From: WGMK01 sp044359155
Lineage (GTDB): Bacteria; Hydrogenedentota; Hydrogenedentia; Hydrogenedentales; JAEUWI01
DNA: 13,130 bases
Assembly (NCBI GenBank): GCA_044359155.1
Contig: JBIKMR010000103.1
Coordinates: 1 to 13,130 of the forward strand
Reading direction: 5' to 3'
In this document: piece after piece, positions 12,844-13,130 of the stretch
Position numbering within the stretch: the stretch's first letter is position 1
Layout: every line of letters starts with the position of its first letter
The notes under the pieces: model-generated
Told to the model about the DNA's origin: nothing
The model's input: only the letters and a program-made list of their open reading frames with translations
Database searches by the model: none
Program-made: the position numbers and the translations under genes

Positions 12844-13130
12844 ATGGACGATACCTCTCGATTTTACAAGGGCCTTTCTTTCGACGATGTGCTGTTGGAG
12901 CCTGCGCGCTCTGACGTTTTGCCGCGCGATGTGAACCTCACCACCCGCCTTACGCGCGGGATCACCATGAACATTCCGCTGACCAGCGCGGCCATGGACA
13001 CGGTGACGGAATCGCGCCTAGCCATTGCCCTTGCGCGCGAGGGCGGCATTGGCATGATCCACAAGAACCTCACCATAACCGAGCAGGTGAGCGAGGTGGA
13101 CCGGGTGAAGCGGTCGCAGGCGGGCATCGT
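12844..13130 (+). CDS. guaB: inosine-5'-monophosphate dehydrogenase, N-terminal part (cut by window edge)
   Basis: IMP dehydrogenase oxidises IMP to XMP with NAD+, the committed step of GMP synthesis. Only the first 95 codons and two bases are in the window; the frame is open to the edge. The sequence is unmistakable: FYKGLSFDDVLLEPARSDVLP (7-27), VNLTTRLTRGITMNIPLTSAAMDTVTESRLAIALAREGGIGMIHKNL (30-76) and EQVSEVDRVKRSQAGI (80-95). This covers the first strands of the TIM barrel up to the point where the CBS domains are normally inserted; the catalytic Cys loop lies beyond the window. The ATG at 12844 gives the expected N-terminus, with GAGG at 12836-12839. It is separated from the DUF4268 gene by 151 nt with its own candidate promoter. 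Confidence 0.97.
   Translation, partial: MDDTSRFYKGLSFDDVLLEPARSDVLPRDVNLTTRLTRGITMNIPLTSAAMDTVTESRLAIALAREGGIGMIHKNLTITEQVSEVDRVKRSQAGI

Noticed and set aside
12864..13127. 87-codon minus-strand frame at the right edge
   Set aside because: It is the mirror of the guaB N-terminus, which is certain on the plus strand.

Overview
The window is about 13.1 kb of GC-rich bacterial chromosome with no rRNA, tRNA, CRISPR array, transposase or phage gene. The neighbourhood suggests a Gram-negative-type bacterium: there is a lipid-A-synthase-N-terminal-like membrane protein, a lipoprotein signal and several secreted proteins. Divergence in Ffh and RimM, long Ala/Pro/Glu tails on ribosomal proteins, and a CTTCGTG-type intergenic repeat fit an uncultivated lineage near the Planctomycetota/Hydrogenedentota/Sumerlaeota type of genome. 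That placement is a low-confidence inference.

Region 1 (about 84-4895, + strand) is a conserved translation and secretion operon: an unrecognised 201-aa gene, then ffh, rpsP, khpA, rimM, trmD and rplS. rimM and trmD overlap their upstream neighbours, so translation is probably coupled. rpsP has a structured 113-nt leader. A repeat-derived hairpin sits between trmD and rplS. The block closes with a very strong intrinsic terminator at 4852-4895.

Region 2 (4940-7552) holds a + strand lipoprotein resembling the TM1410/GH114 family, whose Shine-Dalgarno lies inside a hairpin. Converging on it is a minus-strand pair: a hemolysin III/TrhA-type membrane protein and a secreted protein that looks like a zinc-dependent phospholipase C. 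The pair has a candidate promoter with an adjoining palindrome.

Region 3 (7553-11502, minus strand) is a tight three-gene operon with a consensus -10 box. It encodes a DPM1/ArnC-like family 2 glycosyltransferase, a membrane protein with two tandem LAB_N (lipid-A synthase N-terminal) domains, and a low-molecular-weight protein tyrosine phosphatase. Upstream of it lies a large exported protein with a GH43-like propeller and beta-sandwich C-terminal domains. The operon is the most system-like part of the window: polyprenyl-linked sugar transfer or lipid modification with an unexpected phosphatase where a GT39-type transferase would commonly be found.

Region 4 (11503-13130, + strand) has a divergent, less GC-rich intergenic region, a DUF4268 protein with a PD-(D/E)XK-like nuclease domain (its active-site codons form a perfect 23-bp palindrome), and the first 95 codons of guaB (IMP dehydrogenase) running off the window edge.
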